Shown here one piece after another: positions 14,034 to 25,742 of a DNA stretch of 64,000 nucleotides. The stretch lies in NCBI GenBank assembly GCA_964023205.1, contig OZ026848.1, positions 31,049,912 to 31,113,911 on the forward strand, written 5' to 3'. Both the position numbers and the translations under genes were made by a program. This DNA comes from Lutraria lutraria. Taxonomy: Eukaryota > Mollusca > Bivalvia > Venerida > Mactridae. The notes below the pieces were generated by a model. It was not told where the DNA came from and made no database searches. It worked only from the letters and a program-made list of their open reading frames with translations. Each line of letters begins with the position of its first letter. Position 1 is the first letter of the stretch.

Positions 14034-14292
14034 TATAGGTTTCAATGATAGAAAATGATTTACCGTGATTTTTTTCAAAAACAATGCAATTCCTTTGAGT
14101 TATTTAAATTTACATTGAAGACTACGAGAGTAACCCATTTGTAATGATAAAATAATAAAGAGCATCAATTTCAATGAAAACGCATGGTATAAAAATCCAA
14201 TAGCACGGTATCAATATATTTTGATAAAGAAAAAAAGATAAATAGGTCACCATGCAATATCAAAAGAAATTAATATTTTTCAAAAAGGGCAA
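14034..14292 (+). repeat. Dispersed repeat (family G), copy 1
   Basis: Shares a series of blocks with 58254-58535: TGATAGAAAATGATTTA, AAACAATG, GAGTTATTT, ATTTCAATGAAAAC, and ATAGGTCACCATGCAATAT near the right end. A third partial copy lies at about 40555-40640. I cannot assign a class; no terminal repeats are evident. Confidence 0.65.
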
Positions 14293-15070
14293 CAACTTTT
14301 ACAAAAAAATCAAAGTGTGTCGTAAAATGAATTATAGTATCCGAGGAAACCATGAAAGAAATAATGACAATTGGGCGGTACTATTTTTGTAGTGTATTTT
14401 TTTTGTGTGTAGCATGGTGCAGTCTTTTGCTTCCCTCTGATTTTATGCAATTGTTTATCATAAACTTTGTTTTCATATTGATTGTTTATCATAAACTTTG
14501 TTTATCATTAAAATTGTTTATCAAAAGAATTGTTTATCATTAGAATTGTTTATCATATTGATTTTTGTGAATCTGTTTTCTGCTGTAAACAGAAAATGTC
14601 TGAAATGTTTACATTAAGCAAGATTGTTAAGAATTAGAAAACACTATCATAGCTACGAGATGTCCCATGATACCTATCAGAGATGCACGTCGAGTTAGCA
14701 ATATTAATCATTTATTCATTAATACAATCAACCGAATGTAATTATCGTTTCATGTATAATGCCTTGGTTCCATTGGACTAGCTTTATTTCTCTAGATAGT
14801 TCATTCAATTTGTATGAAATATGCAATATACTAATTATCACGTCTTATTCATGTCGTGTTTAGTATACGTAAAGTTTTGAGTCTTCTGTGTGCTTTCTTT
14901 ACCTCCTTCTTGAAGAGCTATAAATAGGTATATATATATTTACCTCTGAATTGAAGATCGATTATTTGTGTGCTATGAGTATAGGAGTGTAAAAATAAAT
15001 AATAAATACATAACTGTGTGTATGTGACACATGTTTATATCATATGATATCTACCAATGTTACAATTAAA
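14293..15070. other. Non-coding with short TTGTTTATCA repeats
   Basis: At 14450-14560 the motif TTGTTTATCAT recurs six or so times at irregular 16-25-bp spacing, interleaved with AAACTTTG or AAAATTG. No gene is seen in the rest. Confidence 0.6.
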
Positions 15071-15072
15071 TA

Positions 15073-15279
15073 CTGTATTTTCATTTATTTTCGTTGGGCT
15101 CTATTTTCGTGGTTTTTACTAAAATGGCTATTTCGTGGAGACATAAATTCGTGGATTTTGATTTTTGAAAAGAAATGCCTTATCTCTGCATTTAAATTCG
15201 TGGGGATTTGATTTCGTGGATGAGCCGACCCACGAAATCTACCAAATTAAATCCTCAACGAAAATTAACGATTCCACAG
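15073..15279. mobile_element. TA-flanked MITE (mariner-like)
   Basis: The element is bounded by TA dinucleotides (15071-15072 and 15280-15281). The left end CTGTATTTTCATTTATTTTCG and the reverse complement of the right end, CTGTGGAATCGTTAATTTTC plus G, match at about 15 of 21 positions. The interior repeats TTCGTGG/CCACGAA. TA flanks with CTGT ends suit Tc1/mariner-type non-autonomous elements. It has no coding capacity. Confidence 0.7.
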
Positions 15280-15281
15280 TA

Positions 15282-16194
15282 ATCAATGCGCAATTACTAA
15301 ACCATTGTATATCAAGTCAGATTTATAGATGTTAACATGAAACAATGGAGGGAATAAAAGACATACTTTTTCTATAAAGTCATACAAACAAATAAAAATA
15401 ATGCATTTTGTCTGATAAGCTATCAAATGTTAATCGGGCGATATCAATAACCTTTGATCTTTGTAACTTTACCGCACATCATAGAAACGACTATACGAAT
15501 TTGGTGATTAGCAATATTTTGTATGATCGTCAACTATAAAGCTCTATCATTGAACTCACGATAATCATCACAATTATTTACTATCTATATTGCTTGTTAT
15601 GTCGTATTTATTTGCTTTAACGATATCCACAGACCATTTAGGAAGGAAAAGCAAGTCAATGTCCAATGTTGTTAATTTTGAATTATGCTTGAAGACTACA
15701 ACTGTCAGATTGTATAACATTCAAACGTCGTTCGCTATTAATTCTTTAACTATATAAGGGGTTTAACGTCGCACTTACTGACTTGGTCATTTTTAGGGCT
15801 GTTGATCGTTGGGTAAGTGACGATCCGATCCGATCCACGATTCAACACTTACGATCCACAAATCAAATCACGAATCTTTTTTTATCAAATAACCCATCTA
15901 AAACTTCAACATTGCAGTCCTGAAGACAGCTAAAAGATTTTGAGGAATAATGAAGTCAATCAATATAAATTGTCCAATGGCTTAAAATTATATGTACTCA
16001 AATCCATTGGACCTCTTGGCAAATGAAGTAGAAGATGAGACAATATTTATTCAGAGAAAAAAAATACGTTTAAAGACAAGATCGCGAACCACTAATCTCA
16101 GTAATGGGGATTATTCGTACTCGATTCTTCAATTTGATTCGTGATTACTCGAGTACTCGGATACTCGCCACAGCCCAAGTCATTTTGTGACTTT
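15282..16194. other. Non-coding, no gene seen
   Basis: No supportable gene. Short GATCCGATCC/CGATCC direct repeats occur near 15820-15840. Confidence 0.45.
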
Positions 16195-16376
16195 TCCCGC
16201 TGTACATAACAGTGGCGGTGACGCCAGGCTCACACTCGGGTAGAGCCATTGACATTCTGTAGGAAAATCGGACAGCTTTGCACATGTGGATTTTCTCTGG
16301 GCCGCGGTGGGCGTCGAACTCACAGACGGTAAGCGCTAGTCAGAGACCGCAACTTCTCGGTCACGAAGCTACCATT
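16195..16376 (-). mobile_element. tRNA-derived SINE (family B), minus copy
   Basis: Read on the minus strand, it starts with a tRNA-like head containing TGCGGTCTCTGACTAGCG and a B-box-like GAGTTCGACGCCC. The body carries CCACATGTGCA and GTCAATGGCTCTACCCG. The same order of blocks occurs at 27430-27625 and 56035-56260. Confidence 0.65.
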
Positions 16377-17442
16377 GAAACCAATTTGGACTAAAATGTA
16401 TTGTTTGCATACTGAAGTGACAACTTTAACTCATATGAGACACTATGCGACCTAATGCATCACCAACCTTATAGAACCTGATTCGGATATTTTTACACCA
16501 AAAAAAATTGATTTGAAATAAAATATTCTACTCGGAATCTGCCAGCATCAACTACGATTGTCATCAAACAAAGATGTCTAGAATGCAAATCTAGAAAACA
16601 ACCATCTTTATAATGCCTCTAAGCATCAATTATGTGTATATGTATACATTGCTGTAGCCCTAACGACTTGTATATACAACTAGTACCCTAGTACTGAGGT
16701 ATGGTCAATTATAATCCATAATTTGGGTTAAAAGCAAACTGAACGAAAATACTACATTTTACTTGATAGATACATCATTGTGAAATCAAATATACAAACT
16801 TTCATATTTATGTCCAAAGCTCGAATCGCTTAAATCCCTAAAAAACGGAAATCCCTGAATATCAGACTATTTTTTTCATGTCCCTTTTTTCTGAAATTAT
16901 CAAACGTTCCCAGAAAACCGGAATTTTCAGAAAACCGAACTTTTAGCCTAATCCGGAACGAGTCAGGATTTTAGGGTTTGAATGTGTATGACTGTGTTGT
17001 AATTGTCCCATCTATTTACTTGTATGATGAACAGAATGTACAACTAAGTAAACCCCATCACACGGACGTCACAGGAGGGGGGGGGGTGAGGGGTTCTTTT
17101 GTCTGCAAGATGGGATATTTTCTATGTGTTTTTCTAGGAGTAGTTTTCTTTTCTATTCACAAAAACTTCCAGAAACTAAGTAAACATCTCATACAACTGA
17201 TGTGAAATTGAATGATTCAAAAACAACAAACAACCGGCAAATATCTCAATGTTTCTTGTTTGGTTTAATAGCATTTTACAGAATCTAACGATCTGCAGAG
17301 GCGTTTATCTCTTTTTAAGTGCATACTCAAATCTAGTTTCCGACAGTTAAGTATATACTTACATATAGGGAATTTTTTGAGATTCAATTTTATACGAAAC
17401 AGACGCCTTACCCATTAACATGTACCACGAAAAATAAATACG
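16377..17442. other. Non-coding, no gene seen
   Basis: Includes a short G homopolymer (about 17078-17087). No gene is supported. Confidence 0.45.
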
Positions 17443-17656
17443 ATCGAAATCCATAATGAAAGTATTGAGAATAATTATGTAACTGAACTTACATCGATTT
17501 GCACTGCAACATGGAACGGAAAGTAGTTCAACAATGCCATGGCGGATGTAGAAAAACGTGGTACGTTGTACCGCATTAAATTCATGCGCGCCGAGTGAGT
17601 AACGGCTATGGAAAGCTGATGTATCGTTCAATTTCCAAAAATGTGTTAAATCCTCG
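17443..17656 (-). repeat. Dispersed repeat (family H), inverted copy
   Basis: The reverse complement matches 20628-20835: shared blocks include TTGAACGATA(C/G), TCAGCT(T/A)TCCATAGC, GCGCATGAATTT, ACATCCGCCATG and CGTTCCAT(G/A)TTGCAGTGCAA. The minus strand is open over 17359-17712 and reads SAFHSRYSLGAHEF, while the other copy has a stop and frameshifts, so it is not shown to be coding. Confidence 0.6.
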
Positions 17657-17724
17657 AGAAAGCACAACGCAGTGTTTTCATATTTATTTATACTCTCAAA
17701 ATATATTGTCACTGAATATATATA

Positions 17725-18196
17725 CAGTACAACCTCTGTAGAGCAACGCCCTGTGAGAGCTGCATATATTGGCCGTTGTTTATAGGTTGTTGCTCTACAG
17801 AGGTTAAATTGATAGTATATATCAGCTTAGGGAAATGTTGAAGGTGTTGTTATAGAGAGGTTGTTGCTCTGCAGAGTTTAAATTGATAGTAAATATCAGC
17901 TTAGGGAAATGTTGAAGGTGTTGTTATAGAGAGGTTGTTGCTCTACAGAGGTTAAATTGATAGTAAATATCAGCTTAGGGAAATGTTGAAGGTGTTGTTA
18001 TAGAGAGGTTGTTGCTCTACAGAGGTTAACTTGATAGTAAATATCAGCTTAGTGAAATGTTGAAGGTGTTGTTATAGAGAGGTTGTTGCTCTACAGAGGT
18101 TAAATTGATAGTAAATATCAGCTTAGTGAAATGTTGAAGGTGTTGTTATAGAGAGGTTTTTGCTCTACAGAGGGCCTCTCTGGAGAGGTTGTACTG
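17725..18196. mobile_element. TA-flanked MITE with internal 74-bp tandem repeats
   Basis: TA dinucleotides flank both ends (17723-17724 and 18197-18198). The ends are a perfect 13-bp inverted repeat, CAGTACAACCTCT, with weaker similarity beyond. Inside, TTGTTGCTCTACAGAGG recurs at 17787, 17861, 17935, 18009, 18083 and 18157, exactly 74 bp apart. CAGT-starting ends with TA flanks suggest a pogo/Tigger-type Tc1/mariner derivative (inference). A related element lies at 32278-32455. No transposase frame is present. Confidence 0.85.
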
Positions 18197-18198
18197 TA

Positions 18199-19020
18199 GT
18201 TCATAATGACAATGAATTGTTTGATAAAATAACTGAAGAAAAAAAAGGTTTCTGTCTATCCGTGGCAATGCCCATTTCAAGCTTGGTAAACAATAACATA
18301 ATGGTGTGGTATGAGCAATGCCCTTGTGTACATTTAAAGCGTACATTTTATTCTTTTTGATCATTCTGCATCGATAATGGTGCCAGGCACACGTAGATAA
18401 AACACGCTATTTTATTAACAAGCCACTTCAAATCATGATTAAAGCACGATTCTGATAGGTTGTTAATGACATACAGAACTGAGAGACGGCAGCATTGTGT
18501 GACTATCTCCTAAAACACGAAACGCTTTTAAACATTCCGGATATTTATATTTTTAATTGTTCCGGAAACAAACACTGTCACAATCGGTATGTTGACACAA
18601 TATTTAGAAATGTACAATTTTCAATTATATTTAACTATAAAAATCAATTGCTTACTTTGTCCTCTAGAATTACAAAAATGGGAGTTCTTAAATTTCGCTA
18701 CCTGAAAACATTCGAACAGAATTTTATTGCTAATAAATATAAACATTATGCGTACTTACGAATGCCTTGTCACCAAGAACTGGAATATCGAACGCATTAA
18801 AGCCACGGGGAACGTTTTGATGCGATTTGTTAATGAGTGATCATGTCATTAGATGGTTACCTATTGATTTCATTATGAAGTCTAAGAGAACTCTATGCTT
18901 GATCCAAGAGTGGGCGTGTGATGTAATATGAGTATTGGCTAATATCACAAAGAAAATTACTGACACTCCAAAATATACGTGTTTACAGGAACTGGTTTCT
19001 AGAATCACATTTAAAGTGGT
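18199..19020. other. Non-coding, no gene seen
   Basis: An open frame of 101 codons at 18495-18800 (+) has no recognisable features and AT-rich codon content. It is not annotated as a gene. Confidence 0.45.
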
Positions 19021-19260
19021 CAATGCGAGAATTGGTCAATGCAATGAAGGGTCAATGCAATAAAGGGTCAGTGAAAGAAGGAAGAAGGGGTCAGTACACG
19101 ACGGGGTTAGTGAAAAAAAATGGGTCATTGAAAAAAGGGGTCAGCACAACATGGGCTCAGTACAGGAAGTGATAAGTATAAAAAGGGGTCTATCCAAGAA
19201 GGGATCATTGCCAAAAGAGGTCAGTGAAAGGAGGTGTCGGTACGAGAAGGGGTCAACGCT
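19021..19260. repeat. Degenerate GGGGTCAGT repeats
   Basis: GGGTCA(A/G)TG-type motifs recur about every 14-20 bp, separated by A/G-rich runs (AAAGAAGG, AAAAAAAT). It is an eroded short-period tandem array. Confidence 0.65.
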
Positions 19261-19660
19261 AGAATTTATTTATCATCTTTTCAATATAAAGGTAATTCCT
19301 TCTTACATTTACATTCTAAATTTATTGTGTGATTTTTGTACGACAATGATAAATATAAATTTAGAACCAATGTACATCAAGGGAATTATTTACCAAAACA
19401 AATCATTGGAAGGTCAAATATATATAACACATCTAGAGTGCACAGTAGAAATACTATATAATTAAGTTTAGACATAGCCTTTATATATCGCTTAAGATTA
19501 AAAACTAAACTATGATGCCAAGCTGGAATTTAATTACTTTACACATTACGAGACCTAATCCGTTTATTAGGACTTCTGTCAAATACTTCATGAACTATTC
19601 ATGAAATGTTTTCACGAATTCCATTCAAAGGAGGGAAAACTTCATTAATTAAATGACTAA

Positions 19661-20019
19661 GTCCCATAAGCATAAACATTTATTGGTCGTAATAGTTTCT
19701 GTTTGTTCTTAAACAGAGGAATCCTTTGTATTTTCCTCCCGCGCATACTTTATAGCAAGGAAAAATGTTTCCAAAACCAATATCGTATTTTTTTCAATAT
19801 CATTGAAATAATTACTATTTATAGAACACCTGTGTTTTCCCGCACACAAGTTATACACACGTCGTAAAGTGACGTATGTTTACAAAAGCAAAAATCACAG
19901 TGAAATTAGTGTTTTCAGACGAAAAAGGGCTTGTTTCGTCGGTAATAATTATCTTGGGATGAAATCAGCAATTGAATGTGTTTGCAAACTTTTTTCTATA
20001 GCAAAAAGCTAATGGGACT
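19661..20019 (-). mobile_element. TTAA MITE (family T1), inverted copy
   Basis: The reverse complement of the elements at 25821-26195 and 33737-34119. The right end reads TAATGGGACT followed by TTAA (20020-20023); the left end is GTCCCATAAGC after a mutated CTAA. Interior blocks such as CAAGCCCTTTTTC and TATTTATTTCAATGATATTG are shared in reverse. It is the most diverged of the three near-full copies. No coding capacity. Confidence 0.85.
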
Positions 20020-20023
20020 TTAA

Positions 20024-20627
20024 ATATCATGTCCTATTTTCGACCATGTCTGTGCTTTTGTTAACTAAAATAATATAAGTTGGGTGAGAGTTAAAACAAA
20101 TATATTTTGTCGTTCAAACTGTTTGTCTACGTATAACGTCTAATAAAATTCTGAGAGGAAAATATAAAAAATGTACTCATACAATCATCAGAGCAGTCAA
20201 TTTCGGATGTCAATTTTTTTTCAGAAACCATTAAATAATTCAATAAAGTCGATGGGAACAAATTAAAGTCAAGTATCCATAGTTATCACCGTAGCATAAA
20301 CATCGCATGAATGTCATTAATAATAATAAGTAATTATTAACATCCAATTACTGGTAATGGTAAGTGATATTGTATTGCCGGTAGGTGGTGCCAATATTGA
20401 TGAGACTAGCCTGTGATTTTTGTTCCAGTTTTCTCTGTAAGCATTTTAACTTCACAGTTTTATATATGTATCATAAATTATACCACGCATCATAAGATGC
20501 GCGATGTAATATTCTGATATTTTATTCATGCTTCACAGCGTATCCCTGCTTACAGTTTTGGTATTCAGTATAATTTTGATAACTATATAAATCAATCTAA
20601 ATTAGAATACAGAAAATTTATGGATAG
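20024..20627. other. Non-coding, no gene seen
   Basis: No supportable gene or repeat recognised. Confidence 0.45.
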
Positions 20628-20835
20628 TTTACACGCTGTATGGAATATGAACGATAGTTCAGCTATCCATAGCAGTTATTCGCTCGGTGCGCATGAATTT
20701 TGATGCGGACCGAAGTACAACGTTATTTACATCCGCCATGTAATTATAAAACTAGTCCCCGTTCCATATTGCAGTGCAATATTATATAAGTTAAATTTCC
20801 ATGAGAACTTTCACTACTTTGATATAATAACGTTG
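20628..20835 (+). repeat. Dispersed repeat (family H), plus copy
   Basis: Partner of the inverted copy at 17443-17656, with the same block order (GCGCATGAATTT, ACATCCGCCATG, CGTTCCATATTGCAGTGCAA). A TGA interrupts the frame that is open in the other copy. Confidence 0.6.
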
Positions 20836-21536
20836 TTTTCAGTTGCATTAAGGTCCTATCTTTGTATCAAGACACCATCATGTTTCTGGCGACACGTTTA
20901 CTAAGAATACATCGTCTTTGTCTGAAATATTTATAAATGCGATAAATCCAAGTTTCTTGAATTCTGCTTTAACTAGAACAAACTTGTATTACCATATATC
21001 AGATGGAAAGTACACACATGTATATCCATTGAGGAATACGGTGTATAATATAGCGACATTTTGTAGCCGACAGTGATTCTATATATTAAGCGGAATTTGT
21101 CACGAAGGCTCTAGTCCCGTGATACAAACTGCCTGCAGCGATAGACCTCTAAGTTAAATTTACTTTGATCAAGACTTAACGATGTATATTATCGGTTAAT
21201 TCGAAATAGTACATGCTTAAACTAAGTACAATTCTACTTACAGCGATTGCTTGAACACATTATTTGATTACATTGCTAAATGTTCCATTAATATAAAGGT
21301 CAATAAAGATTCATTTTGTCATGATGAAAAAATTAATCTATTTTAATCGATCTGAAACTTTGACTGGCCATTTCATTGATGTTTATTTTACAATACTCGC
21401 GTAAAAATATAATAACAAATCACATTTATATTTTGTAACGAGCGATCTGACTTTTATGTTTACAATCAATGATATAACTCACCTCCCCCGATAAAAAGTT
21501 ATTGCACGATGCTTTGGAGAACGCGTTTTAAATAAT
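20836..21536. other. Non-coding, no gene seen
   Basis: No supportable gene or repeat recognised. Confidence 0.45.
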
Positions 21537-21830
21537 ACATTATGACGTTATAGATGACAAATGGGAAATATTACTGTTTGCGTAAAATACATTACGACGT
21601 CATGGGTGACAAATGAGAAATATTACTGTTTGCGTAAAATACATTATGACGTCATGGGTGACAAATGAGAAATATTACTGTTAGCGTAAAATGCATTATG
21701 ACGTCATGGGTGACAAATGAGAAATATTACTGTTAGCGTAAAATGCATTATGACGTCATGGGTAACAAATGAGAAATATTACTGTTAGCGTAAAATACAT
21801 TATGACGACACAGATGACAATTATAAAATA
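21537..21830. repeat. 52-bp tandem array with CRE palindromes
   Basis: Six units are spaced exactly 52 bp apart; the core octamer falls at 21543, 21595, 21647, 21699, 21751 and 21803. The middle three full sites are perfect TGACGTCA; the others are TGACGTTA, CGACGTCA and TGACGACA. The rest of each unit contains GGGTGACAAATGAGAAATAT and TACTGTTAGCGTAAAAT. Confidence 0.93.
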
Positions 21831-22085
21831 TTACTATTTGCAAAAAAGCAAAAATAGTATACATGTATATATACAAAACAATAAGTTGGGTTAAGTACAA
21901 TATTTCAACTATTTTAGTTAATTCCATCAGCGACATAATATAATATAACCGTTACTGTTGAATCTTTATGACATTACTCCTCTGAGTCATGTATTTTTAT
22001 GTGATACTTAATATAACTTGTGTTGTGTGGTATTAAATATATTATATTTTGGACAACAAAGTTCGTTTATTAAACTGACAATTAT
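21831..22085. other. Non-coding spacer
   Basis: AT-rich; nothing recognised apart from the left target duplication starting at 22086. Confidence 0.5.
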
Positions 22086-22095
22086 AGATAAACTT

Positions 22096-22625
22096 CAATC
22101 TGATTAAAATCATATCCTCAAACCCGCTACGCTATGAGGATCTGAAGACGGCCTATAGAAGGTCACCTCAGGTGACCTTTTCCACTAGCCAATCAGCGCC
22201 TTACTTTCATGATTCTGAAAGTGATCTGATTCTATTTTTAACCGCAGTAAAAACAATATTTGACTTGTAGTTATCACGAACACCTATTCTCACGCAACTG
22301 AATGTAATGATAGCGCCCATGTGACATGCGTGTTTATTAAATTTTCTATACCACTATGGCCGAATCGATCAGGATTACTAAAAAAATAAAAAAAGTGGTT
22401 GCAGACAAATACGTTATACGTAATTTAATGTTTACTAACGTTTAAATACAACGTCAGGTAGAAAGTTCATTCGGCCAAAGTACCGATGAAACGAGTTATA
22501 AAATTGGCTGAATTATAAATAGATATAAATAGTGATCATGGAAATTCCGACTTTTGAAAATAGAAACTGGTATAGGCCGTCATCAGATCTTGCCGTAAGG
22601 AAGATCGAATACTTTAGTCAGATTG
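22096..22625 (+). mobile_element. 530-bp TIR element (MULE-like), copy 1
   Basis: Starts CAATCTGATTAAAAT and ends with the reverse complement CAATCTGACTAAAGT (13 of 15 match). Subterminal similarity continues: GATCTGAAGACGGCCTATA near the left end pairs with GATCTGATGACGGCCTATA inverted near the right end. A perfect 10-bp target duplication, AGATAAACTT, flanks it (22086-22095 and 22626-22635). The left part holds a strong inverted repeat, AAGGTCACCT-C-AGGTGACCTT, then a CCAAT box (GCCAATCAGCGCC). A 29-codon frame starts at 22356 (MAESIRITKK..), and an open frame starts at 22532 and runs off the element. A TIR with 9-10-bp duplication fits Mutator-like elements; the class is inference. Confidence 0.88.
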
Positions 22626-22635
22626 AGATAAACTT

Positions 22636-24756
22636 GTGCGATTATTTAAATACATTAAAGTTGGAAAGAAGTTCGTTATTGATACAAATACATGTCCGCT
22701 GGTTTCTAGTTCATTAGATGTAACAACTTCATATTGTATCATTACATACGATATTCTATAAACCGGCTTGGTGTAAGTAAACTATGTTCTCTTATTCCGA
22801 TATTCTAGAATGTCGCGTAACTTGATCATATTCCATCGCTTAATGTCTACATAATACTAGATGCTAGATTTAAGATAGCAGCGTCTTCTCTGAAATTGCT
22901 TGTATATCCAACAGCGGTCACGATGTCATTTGGTGACTTAATACACTCAGAATACAATGAAATTACTCTTCTTTGTATATTCATTACATCGCTTGCTTAC
23001 AATCGATATGGAATTATAAATGCAAGAATATTCGTAATTTTGAACTCCGGCTTAGGTCCTGTTTGCTAAGATAATGCTTTCCAGCACTCTCAATAAGATT
23101 ACAACTATAATTACATACGCTGTATAGTTACTAGTAACTCGTTTGCATGGTGTGAACGGCCCGATATATTGTTGTCCTATACGAACACCGAGGCTTCATG
23201 CGCGAACGTTCATTTTAATTTTATTAAGTAGAATTTCGTCTCGGCGTGATCAGATGTGATATTGTTTTCAAAAGCTACCTGGTGGGTTTTTAGATGCTCT
23301 CCGATTGTATTTGCCGTTCGCTGTTCCGGAATGAATGGCAATTGATTGTGGTTTGTGACTGTTTACTTTCGGAAGGAATTTAATGCATTCGATGGCGAAG
23401 TTGTTGATTTAAAAGACTTCACGTGGGATTACAACTAGTGTGTGCGTTCAATGTGAAAAAAAAATATTTATATTCAATAAAATTGCTGTTCACCGAATGA
23501 CTGGTTTATCGGGTAGACATTTTTTCTATTTTCTATTGTTAATTATTCTATAAAAGCACAGCGGCTTGTTCAATTTCTCTCTCATCGATAAAACAATAGT
23601 GAATGTGTATGGAATAGACCGAGTGTTCTTCTAAGGTACTTGGAAGCGATCAAATAACGACGACAACATAGATGCCAGTGGTATCGGACGGGCTTGGATA
23701 TTATACGGTCGTGACATATAGTGGTTGACTGCCTTGTCAGTTTGCTATTTATTTTGGAGGAATTTAACAGTGCAGAGATATTTATGTTTATTTTACCAGA
23801 GGACATACCCGTATGGTAAGCACATTTATCAAATAATAGTTTCTATAGAACGGCAAGTTATGCATTTTTCCGAAACTTTTTTAAAATTGTTTTGGGAAAA
23901 TAGCATTACCTTATCAATGGGGATCTTAATTTTGTTTTCAAAAGAAACACTTTCTTTGCAATGTTTATGGAGAGAATACATTCGTCTTTTTTGTTTCGCG
24001 TTAGTGTATTTCATCAAACTAACAGTTTATTTTAATGCATATATCGTGTTCATAAAAACCTCACCTGATATTTGATTGCTACCATCACGATTAGATATCA
24101 GGGCTAATTATTGTTCGTTGTACCAAGTGGTATGTTTCTGATAGAATTAACTTCATACGTCGGATACATTTAGATAATTTTTTGTATGCCTAGATATACT
24201 TCATACCGAGAACGGTAAGTCCAAAAAAACTATAATTCCATAACTATTTGGCTCTCGAACGTTAATTTTGTTTCACATTTTTTTCTGTTCCTACTAATGT
24301 TTTAAAAGTTCTTTTAATGCAGCTAATTGTGTTCATTACCGGTAATGCTGTAATGGAACAACCAAACTGTAAACCCATCCAATGTACTGACACTTTTAGA
24401 ATTGTCTAATCCGTTGGAATCCACTCAGTACAAATTTCTACTGGTGTGAAAAGAACCCGGGTGTGGAAATATAAAAAGGCCATTTACTAATTTGTCCATG
24501 TCGTCTTTTTATTGTCTTAATTGATCTGTGTGTGAATTTTACTCCTTTGTCCGGGTGTTTTGAAGTGAGTTTTAAGTATTATGTTTACAATTCTGTAATA
24601 TTGAACGTATTCGTATTGCTATATTTAAACTGCGTCAAAATTTTTACAGTTGAAAACTGACATTTTCTCTTTTTTTCATTTGTCGGCAGAAAAAAGTGTT
24701 CAATGAGTAAATAAACTATGCCTTGAGATTTGTCACATTATAGTTTGGTCAATATA
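22636..24756. other. Non-coding, no gene seen
   Basis: About 2.1 kb without a supportable gene. The longest frame (23725-24075, +, 116 codons) is hydrophobic and F/L-rich but overlaps an antisense frame and has no recognisable motif. Confidence 0.45.
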
Positions 24757-24760
24757 TTAA

Positions 24761-25121
24761 AGGGGCATACCCTACAACTGACAAACATTCTGTGAAAGTG
24801 TAAAAATGTGTAAGATGTATATGTAAAACAATATATAATGGATAATTGCAAGAAGAACTTGGGTCATAAAATTACTTGTTTAGGTACTAGCCGCAAAAAT
24901 CATAGCTATGTATGAATAATAAATCACTTCCACACAAAAATTGTACAACAAATTCCAAAGATGTTATGATCTTTTATGGAAACTTATATTTTTTGTGATT
25001 TTATTTTTAATTGGATGTATTTTTGGCTGAACCTTTCTTCGTCGGCTTTTTCTTTACAAGCTTCTAATTTATCATCATTTTGCCTTGATTCTAGATGCAC
25101 CAAGTTGTAGGTTATGCCCCT
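24761..25121. mobile_element. TTAA MITE (family T2)
   Basis: 361 bp between TTAA at 24757-24760 and TTAA at 25122-25125. The left end AGGGGCATACCCTACAACT and inverted right end AGGGGCATAACCTACAACT differ at one position. TTAA duplication suggests piggyBac or Kolobok mobilisation. The interior is non-coding. Confidence 0.88.
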
Positions 25122-25125
25122 TTAA

Positions 25126-25742
25126 TACAATTATGGAATGAAATACTAAGTATAGAAACAATTAGTGTTTATATAAATAATTCATCCTTTCTACGAGACA
25201 ATCCAATTTACATTAACGAGATCAATTTTATCTAATAGAGATTTTCTTATAAAGTATTATAATCGCGGAGTTCAACCTTAATGAAAACTATTTGACATAG
25301 CATTAAGATGGAAACGCAAATCGCAAGCAATACAACCCAACTTGATTTAATTGTCATCTGTGATCAAGTCTACAGCATACTTTAAAGCTCATATAATTAT
25401 ATTGACTTTACTTCAGAATAAAGACGCCCCATTCCCAAAAGTCCCATCTCTCTCTCTGTTTTGGTGTTTTGTCCCGTAAATAATTCAAAACAACATCACT
25501 AAAATTCAACTCAGGATGGTATAATTTTATGACCATTAATGCATCGCTGGTCGATAATTAATTTATCATACTGGCTCATGTTACATGTGCTTCGTATATT
25601 TTATTGATATCATGACGGTACTTAAATCGAGATAAAACGTCGAAGGATGTCCATTCTATTGTAGTTATCGTATCAACAGATACTTGACTCTGGTGTTCAA
25701 TTCATGATAAACAACAACATCACCATCAATGCGAACATAGTC
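25126..25742. other. Non-coding, no gene seen
   Basis: No supportable gene or repeat recognised. Confidence 0.45.

Noticed and set aside
17359..17712. 117-codon minus-strand frame as a gene
   Set aside because: It lies on a dispersed repeat whose other copy is broken, and no family is recognisable.
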